Shown here piece after piece: positions 8,362 through 17,873 of a stretch of 64,000 nucleotides of DNA. How positions within the stretch are numbered: position 1 is the first letter of the stretch; each line of letters opens with the position of its first letter. The notes below the pieces were generated by a model. That model searched no databases and was not told the DNA's origin. It saw only the letters and a list, made by a program, of their open reading frames with translations. A program made the position numbers and the translations under genes. This DNA comes from M55B167 sp046482825 (GTDB lineage: Bacteria; Verrucomicrobiota; Kiritimatiellia; RFP12; UBA1067): positions 11,483 through 75,482 of the forward strand of contig JAWOEI010000028.1 of assembly GCA_046482825.1 (NCBI GenBank), read 5' to 3'.

Positions 8362-9282
8362 CTATCCCTGATATCGCATATCAGACGAATTCCAGACGCT
8401 TTCCCGCACAATACGGAATTTTACAGGTGAAACACCACGCATACGCTTGAACTGACGCGAAAAGTGATAAATCGACTCAAAGCCCGTCTGTTCCGCAATC
8501 GCTCCTACCGGGAGAGAGCTTTCCATAAGCAGAGTTTCCGCACGATGCATGCGTGCCTCCAGCTGGAACTGTTTAGGAGAAAGGCCGGTTGCCTGTTTGA
8601 AAAGTACACGCAGCCGCGAAACACTTAATCCGGCCTGAACAGCGGCTTCTTCCACAGAGGGAGTCTTCATCAGATCATTGGTCAGATACTGCCGCATACG
8701 CTCAACAACAGCAAAGTGCCGGGCACAAGGAGCTTTACTCCGCCACAGAGCAATCACATGAACCAGAATGCTGTACGCTCCGGCGGCAAGTTCCTGCTGA
8801 ACACCGTAGCTCTCCTCACGGGAACAGTCATAAAGCTGCTGGTAAAGACGAGCAAGCCGCGGTGTGGCATCAAAAGTCCGCAAAGGCGAATCCTCGGTTA
8901 TTCCGGCCTGACGAATCAGCGGAAGCGCATCCCGGGTATCGAGTTCCACCCACTGGGAATGCCATCCGGTTTCCACATCGGGACAATATGCATGCCGTAT
9001 TTCCGGAAAAACACATATCACGGTATTCGCTTTTATCGGCAGCTCGCCGGACGGACCGGAACGAAAACAGCCTTCTCCGCGGGAAACAAAAACCAGAGTC
9101 AAAGTGGAAAGCACACGTCCTTTTTCCCATGTATAGCGGTGGTCAACCGGATGATCCCCCAATGGAAAACCTTTATAACCAGGCTCATAGTTGCTGTAAC
9201 CAAGCGACCTGACCCGAAAAGGCCATTTCCGCATAACCGGAGTATCCGGATAATATTGAGAGTAAAAAGGAGAGTTCGGCAT
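8362..9282 (-). CDS. AraC-family transcriptional regulator
   Basis: The C-terminal 100 residues are a double helix-turn-helix AraC domain: first helix pair in SVEEAAVQAGLSVSRLRVLF, second in VGAIAEQTGFESIYHFSRQF, followed by the typical RMRGVSPVKFR end. The N-terminal part looks like a cupin-type sugar-sensing domain. The ATG at 9282 (about 306 residues) is chosen over a GTG at 9330 because the extra residues are not family-like; no ribosome site precedes it. It lies 185 bases after the GH106-like gene on the same strand, so it probably controls that glycosidase or related sugar use (inference). Confidence 0.88.
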   Translation of the reverse strand: MPNSPFYSQYYPDTPVMRKWPFRVRSLGYSNYEPGYKGFPLGDHPVDHRYTWEKGRVLSTLTLVFVSRGEGCFRSGPSGELPIKANTVICVFPEIRHAYCPDVETGWHSQWVELDTRDALPLIRQAGITEDSPLRTFDATPRLARLYQQLYDCSREESYGVQQELAAGAYSILVHVIALWRSKAPCARHFAVVERMRQYLTNDLMKTPSVEEAAVQAGLSVSRLRVLFKQATGLSPKQFQLEARMHRAETLLMESSLPVGAIAEQTGFESIYHFSRQFKRMRGVSPVKFRIVRESVWNSSDMRYQG

Positions 9283-9289
9283 AAAACAA

Positions 9290-9314
9290 ATTATCTGCCG
9301 GGTAAGCCCCGGCA
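9290..9314 (-). promoter_or_regulatory. Palindrome and -10-like box before the AraC gene
   Basis: TGCCGGG (9296-9302) and CCCGGCA (9308-9314) form a 7-bp inverted repeat with a 5-base centre. Directly downstream on the minus strand is GATAAT (9290-9295), seven bases before the ATG. It could be an autoregulatory operator or the end of the upstream transcript; no good -35 was found. Confidence 0.3.
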
Positions 9315-9466
9315 GAGTCCCGATGCACACTGCCCTCAGTGTGCCTGATTAAACACCGGATCAACACATATTCCAAAGCGCAACTATTTTTATATAATCA
9401 TTTTCCGCCTCAGATAACAAGAAACATAAATAAAAATATTCTATGCAATGCCGGTGATACCGTATA

Positions 9467-11935
9467 TCAGTACATCACCCACTCAGGAGGTGAAGGCAGA
9501 CCGACCTCAGTACGGCCGGAAACTGGCGGAACCCAGAATCTGGTACTCCATGCGGCATCGGAGTGTTTCCAGTCACCGAACATGGGCAGGACCGATGTCC
9601 TGATGCCCACCTCGAGTTTCACCTTTTTCCCCTTTAAGTTTGCTGGCACTTTCCATTCGTAGGGAAACCAGGCCCGTTCCCCCATATCAACGCCGTCAAG
9701 AGAAGCGGATGTGTAAAGACCGCCTGTATTCAGTTTAAGACGAAGATCACCCCTGCCTTCAGGCACATCCACCAACGCGGAATACACGGCTTTCCCGGTA
9801 AAGCAGGGCAGTCCCTGCCCTGTCAGTGTTCCTGCTGAGACCCTGGAACTGAGAGGTTTTAGCACTCTCTGTTTTTCGACTGCAAAGGAACCGGACAGAA
9901 AGGCAACAGGAAGAAAGAAGTTCGTATCAGACCCGCCCCCGGAAATCGTCATTATATGTTCACCGGCCGCCAGTTTTATGGGCTCGCTCTGCAGGTAAAG
10001 GGTCTTGAACCCCTGAACCAGAGAGTCGCAGGAGTGCTTTGTCTCCACAACTTTACCATCCAGCAGCACTTTATTCGCATCAGGATAGTTGCGCACTGCA
10101 ATACTCACGTTGTCGAGAGAACTCTCAACTGTAAACACCGCCTTCTTATCGGAGTTAAACACCAGACGACACAGATTATCGGTGCTGAGATCAATATCAT
10201 AAACGGTTTCCGGCGGCACCTTTGCACACAGTTTTCCGTTGGAAACAGCTTCACCTCGGACATTGCCGTTTTCATCCAGAACAAAAACTCCACGCTCCGG
10301 CAAATCAAAGACGACATCCTCTCCGCCTTTCTGTTTCAAAAGCAGCGATTTACGCATATCAGATGTAAGATTCAAAACAACAATGTTTCCATCCTTGTAA
10401 CAACGGAGTAGAATATCCTTAATCCGCTTCCCCTTCTTATCCAGAATCCGCACCGCAGGCGGACGTTGTTCATGCATAAAAGCAACCGCGTCAGCTGGTC
10501 GTTTAAAAACCCTGCCGGACTTCTCCTCCTTTAAACTCCCGCCTGTAAAAGCGAAAACAAAGGGCTTGTCACACGGCTCATTCTCCTCATAGAGATCACA
10601 GGCTGTCTGGCCCTCCGATTCAAAACAGCGCAATGTTTTATTCAGCAGAGGATGTTTCTTTTTACAGATACCGTGTATCGCTGATTCGCTGCGCGGATAG
10701 CGGATGCCCACATCACAGATGAAAGGTTTTGATGCATATAAAGCCGCCAGTCGGGCTTCATCACTCAGAAGCCGTAGCGCAGGGAACCATGGCTGCATTC
10801 GGCTGAAGGGATTAAAGTAAGCGTGCTTCTCCACATTTCCACGCGCATCCAGAGGTGCAACAGCCAGTACGTAGTGATCCAGCTTATGCATGGCACTCAG
10901 CCAGATCATCTGACGTTGTCTGGCAAGCTTCATATCGGCGGGGCCCAGGGCGAACAGCTCCACAAGCCCCCCGTTGCCGTTTCTGCCAGCTGCATGCTGG
11001 GCAACCCCGAAGGTGATCCATTCTATCGACTGGGAGGTAGTGCGGGTGCCGATCTCATCCATGCCCGGCAGGGAAAGGCCTTTGAGAACATGCATGGGCG
11101 CACCATTGCACTTGAAAGATATTGATGTGCTGCTTTCCGCAATCATATGACCGGTCGAAAGAATTCCCATGCTGTCGCACCAGGCGCGGATCGGATCAAA
11201 GTACGCCGTCCGGAAACGCCGTCCCAGCAACTCCGCATAGACCGGCCAAACGGCATTCTTTGATTTGTCAACCAGGTAAGCCTCGACATCCTTGCGGAAA
11301 CTGCGTCCGGTCTTGGCTTTGTATTCCTCATCAAGGCCGTTATAATAACGGAATTGCAGAACCGGTTTTCCCGGCACCTCGACATGGCCCGGGTGGGCGG
11401 GTTCATCGGTGAAGATGCCTTTGATAGTGGAACCCATATAGTTACGAAGATGTTTTTCGTACTGTTTATGAGTCATCTCGATAAAGAGCTTCATTGCTTC
11501 GAAGCTGTAGTTATCCACTCTATCCGGGGTGGGAACTCGTTTCCATTCGAAAACTCCATCTTTGTTTTTGTACACAGCATAGATGCGATAGCAGAAGTCG
11601 GGATTCGCTGCCTGGACACGATTTTTGCAGGAACCACTCGGCCAGTTGTACTCATCATAGAGCCAGATACCCATACCGAGCCGCTCGGCGTGCTTGCAGA
11701 TCCATTCGCATACCTGAAACCACTCATCTCCAAGATACTCCAGCTCCAATCCGCTGCGGGGATAGATGAGAAACTGATCAATACCTACAGCTTTGTAGGA
11801 TTCGAGGGTTTCTTTAATCTGTGCCTCGGTCGGTTTGCCTGTAACCGCTCCCATAGGAATGAGAGGCGAAAGAGGTTTATATGCAAAAGTCACAGAAACG
11901 AGACAGCACAGCATCAGTAATATAATTTTTCTCAT
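9467..11935 (-). CDS. Exported GH106-like glycosidase (probable alpha-L-rhamnosidase type)
   Basis: An 822-residue protein with a cleavable signal peptide (MRKIILLMLCCLVSVTFA). The barrel region shows GMGIWLYDEYNWPSG and GIFTDEP, a pair I associate with the GH106 rhamnosidase-like family, where Glu/Asp residues in these motifs are near the active site. The C-terminal 250 residues look like beta-sandwich, galactose-binding-type domains. GH106 enzymes remove rhamnose from plant pectic polymers; the window also has rhamnose isomerase and aldolase genes. AAGGGTAG precedes the ATG. An AraC regulator lies immediately downstream. Family call is by motif memory, so a sister family of large exported glycosidases is possible. 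Confidence 0.72.
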   Translation of the reverse strand: MRKIILLMLCCLVSVTFAYKPLSPLIPMGAVTGKPTEAQIKETLESYKAVGIDQFLIYPRSGLELEYLGDEWFQVCEWICKHAERLGMGIWLYDEYNWPSGSCKNRVQAANPDFCYRIYAVYKNKDGVFEWKRVPTPDRVDNYSFEAMKLFIEMTHKQYEKHLRNYMGSTIKGIFTDEPAHPGHVEVPGKPVLQFRYYNGLDEEYKAKTGRSFRKDVEAYLVDKSKNAVWPVYAELLGRRFRTAYFDPIRAWCDSMGILSTGHMIAESSTSISFKCNGAPMHVLKGLSLPGMDEIGTRTTSQSIEWITFGVAQHAAGRNGNGGLVELFALGPADMKLARQRQMIWLSAMHKLDHYVLAVAPLDARGNVEKHAYFNPFSRMQPWFPALRLLSDEARLAALYASKPFICDVGIRYPRSESAIHGICKKKHPLLNKTLRCFESEGQTACDLYEENEPCDKPFVFAFTGGSLKEEKSGRVFKRPADAVAFMHEQRPPAVRILDKKGKRIKDILLRCYKDGNIVVLNLTSDMRKSLLLKQKGGEDVVFDLPERGVFVLDENGNVRGEAVSNGKLCAKVPPETVYDIDLSTDNLCRLVFNSDKKAVFTVESSLDNVSIAVRNYPDANKVLLDGKVVETKHSCDSLVQGFKTLYLQSEPIKLAAGEHIMTISGGGSDTNFFLPVAFLSGSFAVEKQRVLKPLSSRVSAGTLTGQGLPCFTGKAVYSALVDVPEGRGDLRLKLNTGGLYTSASLDGVDMGERAWFPYEWKVPANLKGKKVKLEVGIRTSVLPMFGDWKHSDAAWSTRFWVPPVSGRTEVGLPSPPEWVMY

Positions 11936-12197
11936 AATCTACCCTTGTGTAAGGAGCTTCAGCATTTTATTGTAAAAATGAAAATGTCGTTTACGCCGCA
12001 CAGATTGCTCCCCCGTCCACCTGTCCGGTCTGTGCAAATGCTTCGACATATTGCCGATTATGGTATTTTTACTGCTGTAAATAAATAGCATAATGAATTA
12101 AATATTTACCATTTTCGATTGCCGTTGAATTCTTTCACGGCTCTGCAACAGCCTTGGAACAAAATCCTCCTTCTGAAATATATATTATTTTCAGGCA
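11936..12197. other. Intergenic gap with no gene seen
   Basis: The 262 bases between the 12.2-13.1 kb gene's stop and the GH106-like start are AT-rich. I see no RNA gene or convincing coding frame. The promoter of the GH106-like gene should lie here, but no clear -35/-10 pair stands out. Confidence 0.4.
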
Positions 12198-13133
12198 TCA
12201 ATACGCCAGACCGGGAATCAGACGGGACAACTGCTGCATACGCATGCGGTATTCTTTTATTTCGGAATCACTGTCGATATCGGGCAGGTCTGCGGCATGC
12301 TTTTTTTTCCACGCCTTATATTTATCATGAATCTGCTTATATTCTTTTTTGAGCTTAACTTCTTCATTTTTCATACGCCTGAGCTGATCATCCAGGCGAG
12401 AACGCTTCAAACCGGTTGAGCTGTCCCTCTGGCCTGTAAGTTCCCCTGCCGCTTCTATATGATCCATAAACCGTTCGTAGGCGGATTTGTATTTGAGGTA
12501 ATGCGGATTTTTTCTTGCTGTCTGTTCCATCAATGCAATCCTGCGCTTCTCCATCATCCCTTTCAGCCTATAGTATTCCTGAAGATTGTTCCGGCTGGCT
12601 TCGGAAAGATCAGAAAAACTACCTGAGAAAAGACTGACGTCCGTCTGTTTGATCAGACAGGGACCAATCTCTCTGCCTTTATACCTTAACTTGCAGAGAA
12701 CCATAGAACCCTTGGACGATTTACGCAACTCGATAAATTCCAGGATCACACCGCCGGGAATCTCACCAAGGCGTTTACCTTTCGGGTCATAGAAAGCGGT
12801 TCCATGTCGCACAACCCCCCAGGAAGGGTTTTCCCCATGTCCCGGAGTGACCCTGAAAATTCCAAGTAGCGCGGGAGGATCATCAACAGAAAGATTGTCG
12901 TTTTTATGCACTCCAGCAGCAGATGCGCCGGAAGAAATTGCATCGTCAGGCTTGAATTCCCCCGCTGCAATTATCTTTGACTTGTTAAAAACAGGTTCCG
13001 TTTTTTCATTTACAGCTACTTTGTTTTTTCTGTGAAATTTTTTGAGAACCGGGCCGGACGAAGGAGCAACCCGCCACACAGCAACACTGCCAGCAACCGC
13101 AACAGATATGTAGATTACCCAGAATTTTTTCAT
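12198..13133 (-). CDS. Membrane-anchored coiled-coil protein of unknown function
   Basis: I do not recognise the family. The 311 residues show an N-terminal membrane anchor (about residues 4-23), a basic then disordered stretch to about 85, a small beta-rich, SH3-like part (about 88-170, including GTAFYDPKGKRLGEIPGG), and a long helical, charged coiled coil from about 180 to the end. The protein should face the periplasm. It follows the rpsP-trmD-rplS cluster on the same strand but is separated from rplS by a terminator-like hairpin. No Shine-Dalgarno precedes the ATG; TATAAT lies 15 bases upstream, which would give a very short leader. Confidence 0.7.
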   Translation of the reverse strand: MKKFWVIYISVAVAGSVAVWRVAPSSGPVLKKFHRKNKVAVNEKTEPVFNKSKIIAAGEFKPDDAISSGASAAGVHKNDNLSVDDPPALLGIFRVTPGHGENPSWGVVRHGTAFYDPKGKRLGEIPGGVILEFIELRKSSKGSMVLCKLRYKGREIGPCLIKQTDVSLFSGSFSDLSEASRNNLQEYYRLKGMMEKRRIALMEQTARKNPHYLKYKSAYERFMDHIEAAGELTGQRDSSTGLKRSRLDDQLRRMKNEEVKLKKEYKQIHDKYKAWKKKHAADLPDIDSDSEIKEYRMRMQQLSRLIPGLAY

Positions 13134-13215
13134 AGTTGAAAACAGCGGAATTATAAGGCTATGCTCATGCGGCCGGTTAATACAGTAAAGTAAAACGGTT
13201 TGTTAAACAGAAAGA

Positions 13216-13235
13216 GAGGAGTCTCATGACACCTC
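13216..13235 (-). terminator. Probable terminator after rplS
   Basis: GAGGAGTC (13216-13223) and GACACCTC (13228-13235) form an 8-bp stem with one mismatch and a TCAT loop. On the minus strand it is followed by TCTTTCTGTTT. It lies about 35 bases after the rplS stop. Confidence 0.5.
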
Positions 13236-13268
13236 CCTTGTCCGCAATTTCAAAAATTCACTTAAAAC

Positions 13269-13658
13269 TCATCCGGCTTTATTTTTCAGCTTACGCGGAA
13301 GTGAACGCAGACGGGCCTTTTTACCTGTAAGCTTACGCAGATAATAAAGCTTGGCGCGACGGACACGCCCTGAACGTTCCACCTCGATTTTATCGACATA
13401 GGGTGAGTAAAGCGGAAACACCTTCTCAACGCCGACACCGAAAGCTATGCGACGCACAGTGTAGGTAGCGTTGTTTCCACCGCCGTCGTGAGCGATGACA
13501 ACACCACTGAACACCTGAATGCGTTCCTTGCCGCCTTCTTTGATTTTTACATGCACTTTAACACTGTCGCCAATGCTGAACTCGGGAGCTGGCTTACCCT
13601 CAGATATTTCAGCCACCTGCTCCGCATTAATCTTATCAATCGCTTCTGCAATCATCAT
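13269..13658 (-). CDS. rplS: 50S ribosomal protein L19
   Basis: A 129-residue L19 with the family motifs FSIGDSVKVHVKIKEGGKERIQ, FSGVVIA, and the basic RSGRVRRAKLYYLR tail that sits at the 30S-50S bridge. It is the last gene of the rpsP-trmD-rplS group, in the order common to many bacteria, although rimM is not present between rpsP and trmD. Two Met codons open the frame; AAGGAG lies four bases before the first and seven before the second (13655), so the second is probably used. Confidence 0.97.
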   Translation of the reverse strand: MMIAEAIDKINAEQVAEISEGKPAPEFSIGDSVKVHVKIKEGGKERIQVFSGVVIAHDGGGNNATYTVRRIAFGVGVEKVFPLYSPYVDKIEVERSGRVRRAKLYYLRKLTGKKARLRSLPRKLKNKAG

Positions 13659-13694
13659 CCAACTCCTTTACCTAAAAAACTTCTTGATTCAATA

Positions 13695-14378
13695 TCACTT
13701 CAACAGATCCGGTCTACGCCGGGCAGTTCTATCCAATGCCTGCTTCTTACGCCAAGCCTCAACCGCAGCGTGATGTCCGCTTTGCAGCACATCCGGAATC
13801 TTCATACCCCGGTACACAGCAGGACGCGTGTACTGCGGATACTCAAGCATACCGTTAGAAAACGATTCATCAACCGCAGCCTCCTGTCCGCCTCCCAGCA
13901 CACCGGGCAACAGACGAACAACCGCATCAATCATAACAGCGGCTGGCAGCACTCCATTGGTAAGCACATAATCACCAATCGAAAATTCGTCAGTTACAAG
14001 GGCTTCGCGTACCCGCTCATCAATACCCTCATAATGCCCGCACAAAAATATAAGGTGTTTCTCTCCGGTCAACTTTTCAGCATCCGTCTGCCGAAAGCAA
14101 CTTCCTGACGGAGTCATCAGAATAACCCGCGCCTTTTCTGTACGGACTGACTCAACGGCTTCAAACCAAAGCTCCGGTTTCATAATCATCCCGGGACCGC
14201 CGCCGTAGGGTCTGTCATCCGATGTTCTGCGCGCATCATGCGCGAAATCACGCAGATTGACTGTCCTGAAGCGGACAGCTCCCAAATCCACCGCCCTTTT
14301 CAGCATGCTTTCCTGGAGAAAACCATTCAGCATGCCGGGAAAAACGGTAATAACATCAATTTTCAGGAGACCGTCCAT
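13695..14378 (-). CDS. trmD: tRNA (guanine-N1)-methyltransferase
   Basis: A 227-residue SPOUT methyltransferase with the TrmD motifs DVITVFPGML, DDRPYGGGPGMIMKPE, LCGHYEGIDERV and SIGDYVLTNGVLPA, which form the knotted AdoMet site. It methylates G37 of tRNAs reading CNN codons. The gene starts 20 bases after rpsP and precedes rplS by 36 bases, clearly in one operon. The usual rimM gene between rpsP and trmD is absent here. Confidence 0.97.
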   Translation of the reverse strand: MDGLLKIDVITVFPGMLNGFLQESMLKRAVDLGAVRFRTVNLRDFAHDARRTSDDRPYGGGPGMIMKPELWFEAVESVRTEKARVILMTPSGSCFRQTDAEKLTGEKHLIFLCGHYEGIDERVREALVTDEFSIGDYVLTNGVLPAAVMIDAVVRLLPGVLGGGQEAAVDESFSNGMLEYPQYTRPAVYRGMKIPDVLQSGHHAAVEAWRKKQALDRTARRRPDLLK

Positions 14379-14398
14379 ATCAAGACAGCTCTGTCTGA

Positions 14399-14659
14399 CT
14401 AAGCTTCTTCGGTTGCGGCAGCAGCACGTCTGGCTTTCTTCACCATACTTGCAACCGTTTCCGACAGCTGAGCACCCTTGGACTTCCAGTATTCAATCCG
14501 GTCCAGATCCAGCTTGAAATTCTCGCCTTCCCTCTTCGGTTCATACCATCCGAGTATCTCTAAAAACTTTCCATCACGTGGTGACCGCTTATCAGCAGCG
14601 ACAACACGATACGCTGCATGATTCCTGCAGCCGGTTCTACGTAGTCTGATTTTGACCAT
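14399..14659 (-). CDS. rpsP: 30S ribosomal protein S16
   Basis: The protein begins MVKIRLRRTGCRNHAAYRVV, the standard S16 start, and continues with DKRSPRDGKFLEILGWYEP. The ATG at 14659 is chosen because GGAGGAAAT stands directly before it; reading on to 14671 would start at a TTG inside that site. An Ala-rich tail (KKARRAAAATEEA) is a normal S16 extension. It heads the rpsP-trmD-rplS cluster. Confidence 0.97.
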   Translation of the reverse strand: MVKIRLRRTGCRNHAAYRVVAADKRSPRDGKFLEILGWYEPKREGENFKLDLDRIEYWKSKGAQLSETVASMVKKARRAAAATEEA

Positions 14660-14876
14660 TATTTCCTCCAAAATGAACAGTAATATACCAATCTATGCCC
14701 CTCTTTTGCAAGGGGGAATTTAGGGTTATCTGTATTTTCATGAATTTCAGCGGATCTGTACTCCATTCCCTGCAATCCGTTTACTCGCAGTACATCGGGC
14801 AGACGTCAGACAGAATTTATTCTCCGTCACTGAAAACACCTGTAACGACTGCTGTAATATCCGGAAGCGAAAAGCA

Positions 14877-17609
14877 TTACTCTTTCGAATTCTTGCCGGA
14901 GGACGGTATCTTTTTTTTCGTCCTTTTTACAGTTTTTCTCGTCGTTGTTTTCTTTGCAGAACCGGAATCCGCCTTTTTTTTCGTTGTTCTTTTTCTGCGT
15001 GATGTCGTTTTTTCCGCGGCCAGCGACAATTCGCCACGCATCCTGAATGTCAGGCAGTCACCCTCGGGAGCAACATCCACATCAATGACTCCGGAAGTAA
15101 GCAGCCCGCGCAGCAACTCTTCCGCAACAGGATCCTCGATGTGGCGTTCCACAGTACGACGCAACGGACGAGCTCCAAGCGAAGGGTCATACCCTTTTGA
15201 CACGAGAAAATCAACGGCTTTCGCATTCAGCTTCAGTGAAATATCCTTCGATGCCAGACGATTGCGGACTTTGCTCAGCTCCATATCAAGAATCCGGACG
15301 ACATCATCCCGGTCGAGTTTTTTGAAAACAATCAGATCGTCAAAGCGATTCAGCAACTCCGGTTTGAATATCTGTTTGGCGGCAACCATCATCCTGTCCT
15401 TGAGGCGCTCGTAATCCACACTGCTGGAACCCTTATTGAAACCGAGGCCCTGTCCTTTATCGTAATCAAAACCGAGATTGGAAGTGAGAATCACCACAGT
15501 ATTACGAAAATCCACCATAACCCCCAGACTGTCCGAAAGACGACCCTCTTCCAATATCTGCAAGAGCATGTGCATTACATCGGGATGAGCCTTTTCAACC
15601 TCATCAAACAGAACCACACTGTAAGGACGGCGACGGACCCGTTCGGTAAGTTGCCCCCCCTCCTCATGTCCAATATAGCCCGGAGGTGAACCTATCAGGC
15701 GGGAGACCGTAAATTTCTCCATATATTCCGACATATCAAGCTGTATCAGAGCTTTTTCATCGCCGAACATCTGTTCCGCCAGAGACTTGGCAAGAAGTGT
15801 TTTACCAACACCGGTAGGGCCGAGAAAGAGGAAGGAACCGATCGGGCGGTCAGGATCCTTCAGATCAGCGCGGGCACGGCGAAGTGCGCGTGCTACAGAC
15901 TCAATCGCCGGATACTGTCCGGCCACGTGCTTTTCAAGCTCCTCTTCAATATTAAGCATACGAGTCCGCTCGGTTTTACTCATCCTTTTGATAGGAACAC
16001 CGGAAATATGGGCAACGGTTTCAGTTATATCATCAACCGTGACCGGCAAAGCCTTATCAGTACACTCCGCTTTCCACGCGGCCACAATCTCATCGCGCTT
16101 CTTCATTGCAACGCGCTCCCTGTCGCGCAAAGCCGCAGCCTCTTCAAAGTGCTGATTCTTGATGGCTTCGTCTTTTTGCGCACTGATCTCACGTATGGTT
16201 TTTTCATGCTCACGGATATCAGGCGGCAGTACCGCCACCCGCATACGGACACGCGCACCTGACTCATCAAGAGCGTCTATCGCCTTGTCAGGCAACTGAC
16301 GCGCCGGCTGATAACGTTTAGTAAGGCGTACTGCTGCCTCCAGAGCCTCGGCATCGTAAAGAACATTGTGATGGGCTTCATAACGGGGAGCAATCCCCTG
16401 AAGAATTCTGATTGCCTCCTCGATGCCGGGTTCATCAACCCGTACTGTCTGAAAACGGCGTTCCAGGGCAGCATCCTTCTCAATCCGTTTACGATATTCA
16501 TTCAGTGTCGTTGCGCCTATGCACTGCAGCTCACCGCGTGCCAGAGCTGGCTTGATGATATTAGCGGCATCCATGCTGCCTTCAGCTCCACCCGCTCCGA
16601 CAATGGTATGCAGCTCATCCAGAAACAGAATAACATTTTTACTAGCGCGTATTTCCTCCACAACGTTCTTCAGACGTTCTTCAAACTGCCCCCGGTATTT
16701 GGTTCCGGCAACCATCAGAGCCATATCAAGAGCAACAACCCGCTTGCCGCGCACCAGTTCAGGAACATTGCCATCAGCAATAGCCTGGGCAAGACCTTCC
16801 ACAACCGCTGTTTTACCGACACCTGCCTCGCCCAGTAAAACGGCATTGTTTTTTGAACGACGGCAGAGAATCTGCACTACACGCTCCAGCTCTTCTTTGC
16901 GGCCTACAACCGGATCCAGCTCGCCTTTTCCTGCGAGAGCAGTAAGATCACGCCCGAACATATCCAGACCGGAATTTTTCTTGTTCGCGGAAGGGGAATC
17001 GCCTGCGAACTGGCCGGGCGCAACCATTCCCGCACCGAAAATCTCCTCAGGAGAAGGCATACTGTAAGGGCCGGGCAATTCGTCATCGTCATCATCGAAA
17101 TCACCGAAGACATCCTCCATATCATCATCTTCATCAGAATCATTGGTGCGGTTGATCCTGTCAAGTCCGGCGAGAATATCATTCATCAGGGGCATAATAC
17201 TTTCCTGGCTGATTCCCAGATGCCTCAGCACATGCCCCGCGACACCTTCACCTTCACGAAGGAGAGCCAGAAATATATGAATAGTGCCAGCAGCTTCAAA
17301 ACCGGTAACGCGCGCCAGAGTAACGGCCAGCTGCAGAACTTTTTTAGTCCTCGGCGTATAAGGCAGATCACCGCGTATAGTCACACTGCCATAAGCACCG
17401 ACAAACCGTTCAACCGAATTGCGTATATCGGAAAGATTAACTCCAAATTTCTCCATAATATCAGCCACCACACTGCCATCAACAGCCACTATGCCTATCA
17501 GCAGATGTTCCGTGCCGACATAGGGATGATTAAGACCTTTAGCCTCACGCATAGCAATATCAACAGCCGCCATGGCCTGGTCTGTGTATTTCCCAAAACT
17601 GTCTAACAT
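14877..17609 (-). CDS. clpC: ClpC-type AAA+ unfoldase
   Basis: A 910-residue Hsp100: Clp-N repeats (residues 1-145), an acidic linker rich in Asp around 155-185, AAA-1 with GEAGVGKTAVVEG and VILFLDELHTIVGAGG, a UVR-like segment (about 435-470) in the short middle domain, AAA-2 with GPTGVGKTLLAKS and VVLFDEVEKAHP, and the C-terminal D2 small domain. The short middle domain and UVR motif favour ClpC over ClpB. It would feed substrates to ClpP. Odd points are the Asp-rich linker and a tail of about 45 residues made of Lys, Thr, Ser and Arg. AAGGTGAA precedes the ATG. Confidence 0.93.
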   Translation of the reverse strand: MLDSFGKYTDQAMAAVDIAMREAKGLNHPYVGTEHLLIGIVAVDGSVVADIMEKFGVNLSDIRNSVERFVGAYGSVTIRGDLPYTPRTKKVLQLAVTLARVTGFEAAGTIHIFLALLREGEGVAGHVLRHLGISQESIMPLMNDILAGLDRINRTNDSDEDDDMEDVFGDFDDDDDELPGPYSMPSPEEIFGAGMVAPGQFAGDSPSANKKNSGLDMFGRDLTALAGKGELDPVVGRKEELERVVQILCRRSKNNAVLLGEAGVGKTAVVEGLAQAIADGNVPELVRGKRVVALDMALMVAGTKYRGQFEERLKNVVEEIRASKNVILFLDELHTIVGAGGAEGSMDAANIIKPALARGELQCIGATTLNEYRKRIEKDAALERRFQTVRVDEPGIEEAIRILQGIAPRYEAHHNVLYDAEALEAAVRLTKRYQPARQLPDKAIDALDESGARVRMRVAVLPPDIREHEKTIREISAQKDEAIKNQHFEEAAALRDRERVAMKKRDEIVAAWKAECTDKALPVTVDDITETVAHISGVPIKRMSKTERTRMLNIEEELEKHVAGQYPAIESVARALRRARADLKDPDRPIGSFLFLGPTGVGKTLLAKSLAEQMFGDEKALIQLDMSEYMEKFTVSRLIGSPPGYIGHEEGGQLTERVRRRPYSVVLFDEVEKAHPDVMHMLLQILEEGRLSDSLGVMVDFRNTVVILTSNLGFDYDKGQGLGFNKGSSSVDYERLKDRMMVAAKQIFKPELLNRFDDLIVFKKLDRDDVVRILDMELSKVRNRLASKDISLKLNAKAVDFLVSKGYDPSLGARPLRRTVERHIEDPVAEELLRGLLTSGVIDVDVAPEGDCLTFRMRGELSLAAEKTTSRRKRTTKKKADSGSAKKTTTRKTVKRTKKKIPSSGKNSKE

Positions 17610-17873
17610 AAATTCACCTTATTAAAATTCCCGGGAGAAAAAATCAATTCCGCTGCTTGAGGCCTGAATCACTGCCGAATGCGGAAAATTACATTATCAG
17701 ATACCTGAACCTGTTTGTCTCCATGAATTCTTTATATTAACAAAACCCGGTGTGAACGGCAAGGTCAGGACAGAAATCAGACGCAGGAGAAAAATGTATA
17801 TCCGCAACAAAGCTTGCGCCCATGAAAACCGCTCGCAAAAAGATGTGACAGAATCTATATACACCGAATACAG

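Noticed and set aside
13488..14108. Open frame of 206 codons on + across rplS and trmD
   Set aside because: Both minus-strand genes are unmistakable; this frame shows no protein-like features.
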